A DNA stretch of 64,000 nt, taken from positions 21,787 to 85,786 of the forward strand of contig JANWVO010000024.1 in assembly GCA_025056865.1 (NCBI GenBank), written 5' to 3'. Positions 27,547-36,457 of the stretch are shown in pieces (position 1 is the first letter of the stretch; every line of letters begins with the position of its first letter). The stretch is from Bryobacteraceae bacterium (GTDB taxonomy: Bacteria > Acidobacteriota > Terriglobia > Bryobacterales > Bryobacteraceae). The position numbers and the translations under genes were made by a program. The notes under the pieces are model-generated. The model was not told the DNA's origin. It was given only the letters and a program-made list of their open reading frames with translations, and did not search any database.

Positions 27547-28364
27547 GGCCGGCTGACGCATCGCTGGAGATCCTCACCGGCGCCAGCGCGGCGCGGGCGC
27601 GGGTGGCGCTGTTCGACTTCGACGGCACGCTGTCGCTCATCCGCTCGGGATGGTTCGACGTGATGGTGCCGATGATGGTGGAGACGCTGCTGGAGCTGAA
27701 GACGGGCGAGTCCGAGCAGGAGCTGACGGCGCTGGTGCGGGAGTTCGTTTACCGGCTGACGGGCAAGCAGACCATCTATCAGATGATCGAGCTGGCGCGG
27801 CAGGTGGAGCTGCGCGGCGGCAGGCCGGAGGATCCGCTCGTGTACAAGTACCGGTATCTGGACCGGCTGCACAGGCGGATCCGGCACCGGATCGAGGAGC
27901 TGGAGACGGGCGCGGCTCCGCCGGAGAAGTACCTGGTGCCGGGCTCGCGGGCGCTGCTGGAGCTGCTGCGGAGCCGCGGGCTGAAGCTGTATCTGGCCTC
28001 GGGCACCGACCAGGAGTTCATGCGGCGGGAGGCGGACCTGCTGGGGCTGACGCCGTATTTCGACGGCGGCGTATTCGGCGCGCTCGATGATTACAGGAGC
28101 TTTTCGAAGAAAATCCTGATCGAGCGGATCATCAGCCGGGCCGAATGCGCGGGCGAGGAGATGCTCGCCTTTGGCGACGGCTACGTGGAGATCGAGAACG
28201 TGAAGGCGGTGGGCGGCGTGGCGGTCGGGGTGGCGACCGATGAGCCGGAATGCCGGAAAGTGGATGAGTGGAAGCGGCAGCGGCTGATTGCGGTGGGCGC
28301 GGATTATATCATTCCGAATTACCTGTGCCTGGACGAATTAAAGCGCTGTCTTTTCGGCGAATAG
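27543..28364 (+). CDS. HAD-family hydrolase co-translated with the IclR regulator
   Basis: The product has 273 aa. Start is GTG 27543 in the GTGA overlap with the iclR stop; the frame is open further upstream but lies inside iclR. Motif I is VALFDFDGTLSLIRSG, motif II is LYLASGTDQEF, the motif III lysine is in FSKKILIERII, and motif IV is MLAFGDGYVEIENV. A helical cap of about 100 residues lies between motifs I and II. Likely a small-molecule phosphatase; substrate unknown. Coupling to the regulator suggests a role in the same pathway as the divergent aldolase. It is convergent with the GGR-like gene, only 7 bp apart. Confidence 0.88.
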   Translation: MRPADASLEILTGASAARARVALFDFDGTLSLIRSGWFDVMVPMMVETLLELKTGESEQELTALVREFVYRLTGKQTIYQMIELARQVELRGGRPEDPLVYKYRYLDRLHRRIRHRIEELETGAAPPEKYLVPGSRALLELLRSRGLKLYLASGTDQEFMRREADLLGLTPYFDGGVFGALDDYRSFSKKILIERIISRAECAGEEMLAFGDGYVEIENVKAVGGVAVGVATDEPECRKVDEWKRQRLIAVGADYIIPNYLCLDELKRCLFGE

Positions 28365-28371
28365 AGCCGGC

Positions 28372-29469
28372 TCATTCGGGCGATTCGCGCCGCAGGAAGC
28401 GCTTTTCGAGGATTTCGCGCCGGACAAACGCGGCGGAGCGGAAGGCGAAGGGCGCGGCGGCGCGCTGAAGCCAGCCGGGAGCGCGCCAGCCTTCGCCGCG
28501 GGCGCCGAGCTCGCGGCTGAGGGCGAGGGCGTAGGCGGCGCCGTCGAGCTTTTCGGGGCGGAGCCCGGCCTCGAGCACGGCCTCGGCGGCGAGGCGGCCT
28601 GAGATGATGGCGGGCAGGATGCCCTCGCCGCTGGAGTCGAATGCGAGGCCGGCGGCGTCGCCGGCGAGCAGCACTCCCTCGCCGAACAGCGGGCGGCGTG
28701 CGGCGGCGCGCAGCAGATAGGCGTGGCCGTGGAAGGCCGGAGTGCGGGAATCCGGCAGAATCTGCGCGCGGCGGAGCGAGGCGATGTATTGGTCGAGCTG
28801 GGGCTTCAGGCGGCTGTGGATCAGCGTGCCGAAGCCGATGTTGAGCCAACGGCCCTTGCGCACGCACCAGCCGTAGCCGCACAGGTCCGGGGCGAAGGCG
28901 AGATCCACCCAGCCTGGGGCGAGCATGCAGCGGGCGGCTTCGGCTTCGCTCATCTCGAACTCCGCCTCCTGGGCGGCAACGGCGGTTTCCTGGGCAGGCA
29001 CGGCTCCCAGCCGGCGGGCGACGGGGCAGAAATGGCCGCCGGCGCCGATGAGCACGGGCGCTTCCCATTCGCCGTTGACGATCCACCGGCCATCGCGGCG
29101 CTCGATGGATTCGACGGGCGAGCCCGAGCGGACGCGGGCGCCGGAGCGGCCGAGCAGGTAGGTATCGAATTCGCAGCGGCGGATGGCGTAGCTGACCGGA
29201 TGGCCGAAGTCGATTTCGACGGCGCGCCCGCCGAGCAGTGAAACGCGGAAGCCTTCGAGGGGTTCGATGACGGCCTGGCGCGCGTACTCCCCGGGGTCGA
29301 GTCCGGTCCGCGCCAATACTTCTGGCGTAATCCAGCCGGCGCAGGGCTTGTCGCGGGGGAACAGGGCGCGGTCGAGCACGACGACGTCCATGCCGGAGCG
29401 GGCGAGCTTGGCGGCGCAGGCCGAGCCCGCGGGGCCGCCGCCAACGATGAGGACGTCGCAGGCCGTCAT
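28372..29469 (-). CDS. FAD-dependent geranylgeranyl reductase-like oxidoreductase
   Basis: The product has 365 aa. The N-terminal dinucleotide fold is VLIVGGGPAGSACAAKLA, the motif KPCAGWITPEVL follows, GYGWCVRKGRWLNIGFG fits the aromatic substrate-pocket motif of the geranylgeranyl reductase family, and GVLLAGDAAGLAFDSSGEGI is the second FAD motif. Family members reduce polyprenyl chains in lipids or quinones or act as flavin halogenase-like enzymes. The start lies 3 nt after the stop of the cyclopropane synthase gene on the same strand, so both probably act on membrane lipids. The exact substrate is unknown. Confidence 0.85.
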   Translation of the reverse strand: MTACDVLIVGGGPAGSACAAKLARSGMDVVVLDRALFPRDKPCAGWITPEVLARTGLDPGEYARQAVIEPLEGFRVSLLGGRAVEIDFGHPVSYAIRRCEFDTYLLGRSGARVRSGSPVESIERRDGRWIVNGEWEAPVLIGAGGHFCPVARRLGAVPAQETAVAAQEAEFEMSEAEAARCMLAPGWVDLAFAPDLCGYGWCVRKGRWLNIGFGTLIHSRLKPQLDQYIASLRRAQILPDSRTPAFHGHAYLLRAAARRPLFGEGVLLAGDAAGLAFDSSGEGILPAIISGRLAAEAVLEAGLRPEKLDGAAYALALSRELGARGEGWRAPGWLQRAAAPFAFRSAAFVRREILEKRFLRRESPE

Positions 29470-29472
29470 GGC

Positions 29473-30699
29473 TCAGGCCGCGGCGCGGCTCTCCTCCTGC
29501 CAGGCGCTTTCGCGGGTCCAGAGCTTCTTCGTGCAGCGGACGCCGGCAAAAAGAATCTGGTAAAGCTCAAGGGACCCGGTGCGGAAGGCGGCTTCCGATC
29601 CGGCCAGATAGAGGCGCCATGCGCGGGCGAACTCCGCGCCGAACCTGGAGACGACTTCGGGCATCGCGGCCTCGTAGCGCTGGCGCCAGCAGCGCAGCGT
29701 GCGGGCGTAGTGGGGCCGGAGGTTTTCGATGTCCATGACGCGGTAGTTGCCGGTTTCCAGCAGCGGCAGCGCTTCGCTCAACGCGGGCGCATGGGCGCCG
29801 GGAAAGATGCGGCGGCGGATCCACGGGCTGAGCGGCGCGGGGCGCGTGCGTCCGATGAAGTGCAGGAGGCCGCGGCCGGAGTCGCCGATGCAGCGGCGGA
29901 TGACATCGCGCAGGTCGGCGTAGTGGTCTTTGCCGACGTGCTCGAGCATGCCGATGGAGACGAAGGCGTCGTAGACGCCGGTGATGTTGCGGTAGTCGTC
30001 GAGGACGAATTCCACCTGGCCTTCGAGGCCGAGCTCGCGGGCGCGGTGGCGGGCCCAGGCGATCTGCTCTTCGCTGATGTTGAAGGCGCGCACGCGGCAG
30101 CCGTGGACGCGGGCGATGTAGAGGGCGAAGGAGCCCCAGCCGCAGCCGGCCTCGGCGACGCGCTCGCCGGGCTCGAGGGCGAGCTTGCGGGCGACGCGTT
30201 CCATCTTGGCGATCTGCGCCTCTTCGAGCGTCGAGTCTTCTCGCGGGAAGAAGGCGCAGGTGTAGACCATCTCGCGGTCCAGCCAGAGCTGATAGAAGCC
30301 GTTGCCGCGGTCGTAGTGGTGATGGATGTGTTTCCGCGCGGCGCGCAGCGAGCGGCGCTGGGTCCAGTCCAGGTAGCGGGAGACGGCGCGCGAGACCCAC
30401 CCGCCTGCGGGCAGCGCGTCCCGGCGGCGATGGATTTCGGCGCAGAACTCTTCCAGCGGGCCTTCCACTTCGATGTCGCCGCGGGCGTAGCCGTCGCCGA
30501 AGCCGATTTCGGGCTCGAGCAGCATGGCAGCGAGGGCGCTCCAGCGGCGGATGGAGAGCGTGAAGCGGGCCTCGGCATCCCGGGGGCCGGCCGAGATCCC
30601 GCCCGGCAGAAGGATTCTTACGGGCGGCCTGCCCGCGGCTTCCAGAATGTGATCCCCGGCGCGGCAGCCTGCCGCGGCCAACCAGTCGCGCCAGCCCAT
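29473..30699 (-). CDS. Cyclopropane-fatty-acyl-phospholipid synthase family methyltransferase
   Basis: The product has 408 aa. ATG 30699 is chosen because GGAGGT lies just upstream. The N-terminal helper region (RFTLSIRRWSALAAML, EIGFGDGYARGDIEVEG) and the methyltransferase core (HIHHHYDRGNGFYQLWLD, MVYTCAFF, AEAGCGWGSFALYIA for S-adenosylmethionine, FVSIGMLEHVGKDHY) match CFA synthases. These add a methylene from S-adenosylmethionine to unsaturated acyl chains of phospholipids at the membrane. It is followed by the GGR-like reductase, giving a two-gene lipid-modifying operon. Confidence 0.92.
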   Translation of the reverse strand: MGWRDWLAAAGCRAGDHILEAAGRPPVRILLPGGISAGPRDAEARFTLSIRRWSALAAMLLEPEIGFGDGYARGDIEVEGPLEEFCAEIHRRRDALPAGGWVSRAVSRYLDWTQRRSLRAARKHIHHHYDRGNGFYQLWLDREMVYTCAFFPREDSTLEEAQIAKMERVARKLALEPGERVAEAGCGWGSFALYIARVHGCRVRAFNISEEQIAWARHRARELGLEGQVEFVLDDYRNITGVYDAFVSIGMLEHVGKDHYADLRDVIRRCIGDSGRGLLHFIGRTRPAPLSPWIRRRIFPGAHAPALSEALPLLETGNYRVMDIENLRPHYARTLRCWRQRYEAAMPEVVSRFGAEFARAWRLYLAGSEAAFRTGSLELYQILFAGVRCTKKLWTRESAWQEESRAAA

Positions 30700-30776
30700 C
30701 ACAGCACCTCCGAAAGACCCTGCTATCATCACTACCACCCATTCGCGTGCAATTCCAGCCCTTTGACGCGCCCGGC

Positions 30777-30782
30777 TATACT
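30777..30782 (+). promoter_or_regulatory. Candidate -10 element (TATACT) of the sugar locus
   Basis: TATACT ends 7 nt before the ATG at 30790, and no Shine-Dalgarno sequence is present. A leaderless transcript is possible. No good -35 is seen. Confidence 0.4.
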
Positions 30783-30789
30783 GGCACCC

Positions 30790-31731
30790 ATGAGCGGAAC
30801 GGGGATCGAGGCCCATCCGACGAGCCTGGTAGAGACCGATGCGATCGGCCCGGGAACGCGCATCGGCGCGTTCAGCCGGATTGCGGCCGGGGCGCGGGTG
30901 GGAGCGCGGTGCGACATCCGCGACCATGTGCGGATCGACGGCAGGGCGGTGGTGGGCGACGGCGTCGTGGTGCACGACGGATGCCGGATTGCGGCGGGCG
31001 TGGTGATTGAGGATGGGGCCGTTCTTGGACCGCACGCGGTGACGTTTTCGAGCGCGCTGCTGCGGCCCGGCGCCGCGCAGGAGGTGGAGACGACGCGGGT
31101 CTGCCGCGGGGCGGTGATCGGCGCCAACGCCACGCTGATGCCGGGCGTGGTGGTCGGGCCGCGGGCGGTGGTGGGCGCGGGCGCGGTGGTGACGCACAAC
31201 GTGCCGGCGGACGCGGTGGTGGCCGGCAATCCGGCGCGCATCACCGGCTACGCGGGGCTGCGGCCGCTGCGGGCTCCGGTGGCTCCGCCGCCGGAGGAGC
31301 CCGGCGCGGTGCCGACGCGCGTGCGCGGCGTGGTGTTCCATTACCTGCCGCTGGTGGAAGACCTGCGCGGCAACCTCGCGGTGGGCGAGGCGCAGCGGCA
31401 TGTGCCATTCGAAATCCGGCGGTTTTTCCTGGTATTTGGCGTGGAAGACCAGAAAATCCGCGGCGAACATGCGCACCGGACGCTGCATCAATTTCTGGTC
31501 TGCGTGCATGGAAGCTGCCATTTTGTCGCCGATGACGGGGAAAACCGCGAAGAATACATTCTCGACCGGCCGAATCTGGGGCTGTACGTGCCGCCGATGA
31601 TCTGGGGCGTGCAGTACAAGTACTCGCCGGACGGCGTGCTGCTGGTGCTGGCCTCGGACTATTACGATCCGGCGGACTACATCCGGGACTATGCGGAATT
31701 CCTCGAGCTGGTGCGCGCGGCGAAGCGATGA
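30790..31731 (+). CDS. Bifunctional acyltransferase / dTDP-sugar 3,4-ketoisomerase (WxcM-like fusion)
   Basis: The product has 313 aa. Residues about 10-155 form a left-handed beta-helix of hexapeptide repeats (IGPGTRIGAFSRI, VVGPRAVVGAGAVVTHNVPADAVVAGNPAR), typical of sugar N-acetyltransferases. Residues about 180-310 are a cupin of the FdtA/WxcM type (RGVVFHYLPLVEDLRGNL, FFLVFGVEDQKIRGEHAHR, GLYVPPMIWGVQYKYS). This domain isomerises dTDP-4-keto-6-deoxyglucose to the 3-keto sugar. With the next gene, an aminotransferase, the locus encodes isomerase, transaminase and acetyltransferase for a dTDP-3-acetamido-3,6-dideoxyhexose. The dTDP-glucose pyrophosphorylase and 4,6-dehydratase are not in the window. 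Confidence 0.88.
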   Translation: MSGTGIEAHPTSLVETDAIGPGTRIGAFSRIAAGARVGARCDIRDHVRIDGRAVVGDGVVVHDGCRIAAGVVIEDGAVLGPHAVTFSSALLRPGAAQEVETTRVCRGAVIGANATLMPGVVVGPRAVVGAGAVVTHNVPADAVVAGNPARITGYAGLRPLRAPVAPPPEEPGAVPTRVRGVVFHYLPLVEDLRGNLAVGEAQRHVPFEIRRFFLVFGVEDQKIRGEHAHRTLHQFLVCVHGSCHFVADDGENREEYILDRPNLGLYVPPMIWGVQYKYSPDGVLLVLASDYYDPADYIRDYAEFLELVRAAKR

Positions 31732-32840
31732 TCCTGCTGAATGATTTCCGCCGGCAGTGGGAGGACGTGCGCGAGGACTGCCACCGCGCGCTCGAGCGGA
31801 CGGGCGCGTCGGGCTGGTACATCCTGGGCCGGGAGGTGCGGGAATTCGAGCGGCGGCTGGCGGCGCTGTGGGGGCTGCGGGAAGCGGTGGGGGTGGCGAG
31901 CGGGCTGGACGCGCTGGAGGCGGGCCTGCGGGCGCTCGGGCTGCGGCCCGGGGAGAAGGTGCTGACCGCGCCCGTTTCGGCCTTCGCCACGGCGCTGGCG
32001 GTGGTGCGCGCGGGCGGGGTGCCGGTGTTCGCGCCGTGCGGTCCGGACGGGCTGGCCGACCCGGGCGCGTGCGAGGAGCTGCTCGCGCGGGACGCGTCGA
32101 TCCGCTTCTTCGTGCCGGTGCATCTGTATGGCCACTGCCTGGACATGGATGCGCTGGCGCGGATCGCGCGGCGCGGGGTGCGGATCGTGGAAGACTGCGC
32201 GCAGTCGATCCTGGCGCGATGGCGCGGGCGCGGCTGCGGCACGGCGGGCGCGGCCGCGGCCGTCAGTTTCTATCCGACGAAGAACCTCGGCGCGATGGGC
32301 GACGGGGGGGCGCTGCTGACCAACGACGAAGAGGTGGCGGCCAAGGCGCGCCAATGGCGGGACTACGGGCAGCGAAGCAAATATGAGCACGTGACGGCGG
32401 GCGCCAACAGCCGGCTGGACGAGCTGCACGCGGCCCTGCTCCTCGAGGCCGGGCTGCCCCGGCTGGAGCGCTGGACGGCGCGGCGGCGCGAGATTGCGCG
32501 GCGCTACCGGGAGGGAATCCGGCACCCGCAGATCGGGCTGCCGGCTCCGCCGCAGGGATCGGAGTCCGTCTGGCACCTGTTTCCCGTGCTCGTGCCTGAA
32601 GGGGCGAAGGCGGCCTTCCGTCAGCATCTGGAGCGCAGCGGCGTGCAGACGGGAGAGCATTATCCGGTTCCGCTGTTCGATCAGCCGGCGATGCGGCACC
32701 TGCCGCATGAAATCGCGGGCGACCCCGGCGTGGCGCGCGCGTTCTGCCGGCGCGAGGCGAGCCTGCCGATCCATCCCTATCTGAGCGACAGCGAGGTGGA
32801 GGCAGTGATTGAAGCCTGCAATGGCTGGCCGGGCGCGTAA
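31728..32840 (+). CDS. DegT/DnrJ/EryC1-family sugar aminotransferase
   Basis: The product has 370 aa and overlaps the WxcM-like gene by 4 nt (ATGA). The PLP lysine lies in FYPTKNLGAMGDGGALLT; other blocks are VASGLDALEAGLRALG, PVHLYGHCLDMDAL, IVEDCAQSI and DYGQRSKYEHVTAGANSRLDELHAALL. The family transfers an amino group from glutamate to keto sugars on nucleotide carriers. With the upstream ketoisomerase the likely substrate is the 3-keto-6-deoxyhexose, as in FdtB or QdtB. Glycosyltransferases for using the sugar are not adjacent, so its destination (lipopolysaccharide, glycoprotein or S-layer) is unknown. Confidence 0.92.
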   Translation: MILLNDFRRQWEDVREDCHRALERTGASGWYILGREVREFERRLAALWGLREAVGVASGLDALEAGLRALGLRPGEKVLTAPVSAFATALAVVRAGGVPVFAPCGPDGLADPGACEELLARDASIRFFVPVHLYGHCLDMDALARIARRGVRIVEDCAQSILARWRGRGCGTAGAAAAVSFYPTKNLGAMGDGGALLTNDEEVAAKARQWRDYGQRSKYEHVTAGANSRLDELHAALLLEAGLPRLERWTARRREIARRYREGIRHPQIGLPAPPQGSESVWHLFPVLVPEGAKAAFRQHLERSGVQTGEHYPVPLFDQPAMRHLPHEIAGDPGVARAFCRREASLPIHPYLSDSEVEAVIEACNGWPGA

Positions 32841-32895
32841 GGCCGCGGGGGCCGCATCGCCTGCCGCGCCCGCGGCGTGCGGCGGAGAAAGGGAT

Positions 32896-33543
32896 ATGCT
32901 GAGACGCATGAGACGAACGATGACCGCTGTCGTGCTGTGGGCCGCCGCGGCGGCCCTGTGGGCGCAGTTGCCCAAAGGGACCCGGCCGCCGGGCGAAGAC
33001 TGGGTGCAGCTTTTCAACGGAAAAGACCTCAGCGGCTGGAACGTGGTGGGCAAGGAAGAGTGGACGGTGGCCGACGGCGTGCTGGTGGGCCGCGCCGTGA
33101 CGAAGGAATACGGGTATCTGGAAACGGCGAAAGACTACCGGAATTTCCAGCTCTCGCTGAAATTCAAATGCATTGGCACGGGCAATTCTGGCGTCTATTT
33201 CCACACGCGGTTCAAACCGGGCACGGCGGATGTGAGCCAGGGGGCGCAGTTCGAGATCGACTGCGCGATCGGCCGGCATACGGGCGGCGTGTACGGCTTC
33301 GGCCGCGGCTGGATCGTCTGGCCGGCGCCGGAGAACGAGACCGTGGTGCGGCAGAACGAGTGGAACGAGATGCTGGTGACGGTGAACGGCAACCGCTATA
33401 TTTCGCGGCTGAACGGCGTGCCGATGGTGGACTACACCGACCCGCGGGCCCCGTTCCTGACCGGCACCATCGCGCTGCAACTGCATTCCGGAGGCGAAGG
33501 CCACATGCAGTTCCGGGACATCTGGGTGCGGGAGCTGCCCTGA
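32896..33543 (+). CDS. DUF1080 (3-keto-disaccharide hydrolase-like) secreted protein
   Basis: The product has 215 aa. The ATG at 32896 is preceded by GGAGAAAGGG. A signal peptide (TAVVLWAAAAALWAQ) is followed by a concanavalin-like beta-sandwich: WVQLFNGKDLSGW near the start, GYLETAKDYRNFQLSLKFK, NSGVYFHTRF and, near the end, GTIALQLHSGGEGHMQFRDIWVREL. These are the standard DUF1080 landmarks. Characterised relatives hydrolyse 3-keto-glycosides; most are uncharacterised. It is probably periplasmic. It follows the sugar aminotransferase by 55 bp but is unlikely to share its pathway. Confidence 0.9.
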   Translation: MLRRMRRTMTAVVLWAAAAALWAQLPKGTRPPGEDWVQLFNGKDLSGWNVVGKEEWTVADGVLVGRAVTKEYGYLETAKDYRNFQLSLKFKCIGTGNSGVYFHTRFKPGTADVSQGAQFEIDCAIGRHTGGVYGFGRGWIVWPAPENETVVRQNEWNEMLVTVNGNRYISRLNGVPMVDYTDPRAPFLTGTIALQLHSGGEGHMQFRDIWVRELP

Positions 33544-33608
33544 GCGGTGGCGGGCGGCGCGCATCTGCTACGCTGGGATTGACCAGGCCGGCCCGCCGGC
33601 GCCAACCT

Positions 33609-34964
33609 ATGCATCCAGAGCCGAATGGAAGGGGCCCGATTTTCCGTCTTTTCGCACCTGCCATCATGATTGCCGCCATTGCTTCCGCCGCGGATGCGCC
33701 GCCGGCGCTTCCGATCCGGCAAAAAACGCTGAAAAACGGGCTGCGGATTGTCGCCGCCGAGGACCGGTCGCGCCCGGTGATCAACCTTCAGGTCTGGTAC
33801 CACGTGGGCTCGAAGGACGAGAAGCCGGGCCGCACCGGCTTCGCCCACCTGTTCGAGCACCTGATGTTCCGGGGCTCGAAGAACGTGGGCCCGGAGGAGC
33901 ACATGCGGCTGGTGCGGCAGGCGGGCGGCGTGGTGAACGCCTACACGACCTTCGACACGACGGTGTACTGGGAGACGTTCCCGTCGAACTACCTGGAGCG
34001 GATGCTGTGGCTGGAAGCCGACCGCATGGCCTCGCTCGACGTGAGCGAAGAGAACTTCCACAAGGAACGCGAGGTCGTGAAGGAGGAGCGGCGGCTGCGG
34101 GTGGAGAATCCGCCCTACGGCAATCTGCTGGAGGAGGTGCTGCGCAACACCTATCAGCGCTATCCGTACCGCCACGCGCCCATCGGCTCGATGGAGGACC
34201 TGAACAAGGCCACCATTGCCGACGTGCGGGAATTCCACGCCACCTACTACGTGCCGAACAACGCGACGCTGGTGCTGGTGGGCGACTTCGACGCCGGGGA
34301 GGCGTTCCGGCTGGCGGAGAAGCACTTCGGCGCGATCCCGCGCGGGCGGCGCGTGCCGCGGGTGCGGGCGACGGAGCCGGAGCAGAAGAAGCGGCGCGAG
34401 GCGGTGATCGACGATCCGAAGGCTCCGCTGGACGCGGTGGTGGCGAGCTACCACCTGCCTCCGGCGGGCCATCCGGACTCCTACGCGCTGGAGATCGCGG
34501 CCTCGATCCTTTCGACGGGGCAGTCGTCGCGGCTGTACCGGAGGCTGGTGTACGAGCAGCAGGCGGCGATGACGGCGCAGGGGGAGGCGCTGTTTCTGGA
34601 AGGGCCGTCGGTGTTTTTCTGCTTCGCGATTGCGAATCCGGGCAGGAATATCCGCGAAATTCTCGAGGAAATGGAAAAAATTCTCGCGGAAATGTCGGAG
34701 AAAGCGCCTGCCGAAGAGGAGCTGACGAAGGCGAAGAACCAGATCATCGCCTCCTTCGTGCTGGAACGGGAGAGCATGCAGGGCAAGGCGGATTTCCTGG
34801 GCAAGTGCGCGGTGCTGTTCGGCGATCCGGAGCGGTACAACACGGAGCTGGAGCGCTACCGGCGGGTGACGGCCGCGGACGTGCAGCGCGCGGTGAGGAC
34901 CTACCTGGCTCCGCACCGGCAGACGCGCGTGTTCCTGCGGCCCGCCGCGGGAGCGGCGAAATAG
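33609..34964 (+). CDS. M16-family zinc peptidase, active subunit
   Basis: The product has 451 aa. A hydrophobic N-terminal stretch (APAIMIAAIASAADA) suggests export. The inverted zinc motif HLFEH has H80, E83 and H84, and the third ligand is E160 in VVKEERRLR, exactly the HxxEH-x(76)-E spacing of the family. The C-terminal half is the catalytically silent M16 domain repeat. Paired M16B proteins form heterodimers like the mitochondrial processing peptidase, with one subunit active. The partner gene follows after 11 nt. Substrates in bacteria are usually peptides or exported proteins. Confidence 0.93.
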   Translation: MHPEPNGRGPIFRLFAPAIMIAAIASAADAPPALPIRQKTLKNGLRIVAAEDRSRPVINLQVWYHVGSKDEKPGRTGFAHLFEHLMFRGSKNVGPEEHMRLVRQAGGVVNAYTTFDTTVYWETFPSNYLERMLWLEADRMASLDVSEENFHKEREVVKEERRLRVENPPYGNLLEEVLRNTYQRYPYRHAPIGSMEDLNKATIADVREFHATYYVPNNATLVLVGDFDAGEAFRLAEKHFGAIPRGRRVPRVRATEPEQKKRREAVIDDPKAPLDAVVASYHLPPAGHPDSYALEIAASILSTGQSSRLYRRLVYEQQAAMTAQGEALFLEGPSVFFCFAIANPGRNIREILEEMEKILAEMSEKAPAEEELTKAKNQIIASFVLERESMQGKADFLGKCAVLFGDPERYNTELERYRRVTAADVQRAVRTYLAPHRQTRVFLRPAAGAAK

Positions 34965-34975
34965 GAGGCAAGCCG

Positions 34976-36418
34976 GTGCGGGCCGCCCTGCTGACGCTGA
35001 TGATCGTGACTGCCATGAGCAATGAGGCGCAAGTGACACGGAAAGCCGCCCCTCCGCCGCCGGCTCCGCCGCGGCCGTACGAGTTTCCGCGCGCGGCTTC
35101 GCGGACGCTGGCCAACGGCCTGCGGGTGTTCGTCGTGGAAGACCGGCGGCTGCCGCTGGTGGCCGCATCGATGCAGCTTCTGGCCGGCCATGCCTATGCG
35201 CCGCCGGAGAAGGCGGGCCTGGCGATGATGACCGCGGGCCTGCTGCGCGAGGGGACGAAGACGCGCAGCTCGCAGGAGATCGCGCGCGCGGTGGACGGCG
35301 CCGGCGGGCGGCTGGAAGCCAACGCGGGCAACGACGTGGCCACCGTTTCGATGACCTTCCTGAAGTCCTCGGCCGATGTCGGCTTCGAACTGATGGCGGA
35401 CATCGTCATGAATCCGGCCTTCGCCGAGGAGGAGATCGAGCGGCAGCGGCAGCAGGCGCTTTCCGGCCTTCAGGTGCAGTACGCAAGCGCGCAGTACCTG
35501 GCCGGAGCGGCGGCGGCGCGCAACATCCTCGGCACGCACCCTTACGCGTGGCCGGGAGACGGCACGCCCGATACGGTGGCGGCGCTGCGGCGGGAGGATC
35601 TCGTTTCCTTCTACGAGCGCTGGTACGCGCCGAACCGCGCCTGGCTGGTCATCGCCGGCGACCTCAGCGCCGAGGAAGGCTTCGCGCAGGCGGAGAAGTG
35701 GTTCGGGGGCTGGAAGAAGCAGGGCCCGGCGGACGAGCCGCTGCCTGGCGCGCCCGAGCCGCAGGCGCGCGTGCTGGTGATCGACATGCCCACGGAGAAC
35801 CAGACGCAGATCGCCGTGGGGCAGCCGGGGGTGCCGCGCAACCACCCGGACTACATCGCGCTTCAGATCGGCAACCAGATCTTTGGCGGGAGCTTCAATT
35901 CGCGGCTCAACATGAAGCTGCGCGCCAACGAGGGCCTGACTTACGGAGCGAGCTCCTATTTCGAGCCGAGCCGTTTTGCCGGCATTTTCGAGGCCTCGAC
36001 GTTCACGCGCACCGAAAAGACCGCCGATGCCATCCGCATGCTGGTGGAACTGCTGAAGGAATTCCGGGAAAATCCGGCCACGGACGAGGAATTCGCCGAG
36101 GCGAAAGCCTTCCTTTCCGGCTCCTTCGCGATTGCGACCGAGACGGCGGCTTCGGTGGCCTCGCGGGTGCTGACCGCGGAGGTGCACGGGCTGGGCAGCG
36201 GGTACTGGCAGAAGTACCGGGAGCGGCTGGAGCGGACGACGCGCGCGGAGGTGGAGCAGGCGGTGCGGCGGTTCCTGCGGCCGGAGCAGCTTTCGATCAC
36301 CGCGGTGGGCAACGCGAAGGAGTTCGCGAAAGCGCTGGAGGCGTTCGGCCCGGTGCGGGTGATTCCGGCTGCGGAGCTGGACCTGGCCTCGCCGGAGATG
36401 GTGAAGCCGAAGAAGTGA
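34976..36418 (+). CDS. M16-family peptidase-like protein, inactive partner subunit
   Basis: The product has 480 aa. The GTG start is chosen because AGGAGG lies 7 nt upstream; the ATG-initiated frame further upstream runs inside the previous gene. A signal-like segment is followed by a proline stretch (PPPPAPPRPYEFP). At the position of the zinc motif it has KAGLAMMTAGLLREGT, with no HxxEH, so it cannot bind zinc. It keeps the substrate-binding Arg/Tyr pair in FNSRLNMKLRANEGLTYG. This is the classic alpha-type subunit of an M16 heterodimer, with the upstream gene as the active partner. Confidence 0.92.
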   Translation: MRAALLTLMIVTAMSNEAQVTRKAAPPPPAPPRPYEFPRAASRTLANGLRVFVVEDRRLPLVAASMQLLAGHAYAPPEKAGLAMMTAGLLREGTKTRSSQEIARAVDGAGGRLEANAGNDVATVSMTFLKSSADVGFELMADIVMNPAFAEEEIERQRQQALSGLQVQYASAQYLAGAAAARNILGTHPYAWPGDGTPDTVAALRREDLVSFYERWYAPNRAWLVIAGDLSAEEGFAQAEKWFGGWKKQGPADEPLPGAPEPQARVLVIDMPTENQTQIAVGQPGVPRNHPDYIALQIGNQIFGGSFNSRLNMKLRANEGLTYGASSYFEPSRFAGIFEASTFTRTEKTADAIRMLVELLKEFRENPATDEEFAEAKAFLSGSFAIATETAASVASRVLTAEVHGLGSGYWQKYRERLERTTRAEVEQAVRRFLRPEQLSITAVGNAKEFAKALEAFGPVRVIPAAELDLASPEMVKPKK

Positions 36419-36457
36419 GCGCGTCCGCCTCCGCGGCGGAGGGCCCTGGCTGCGGCT

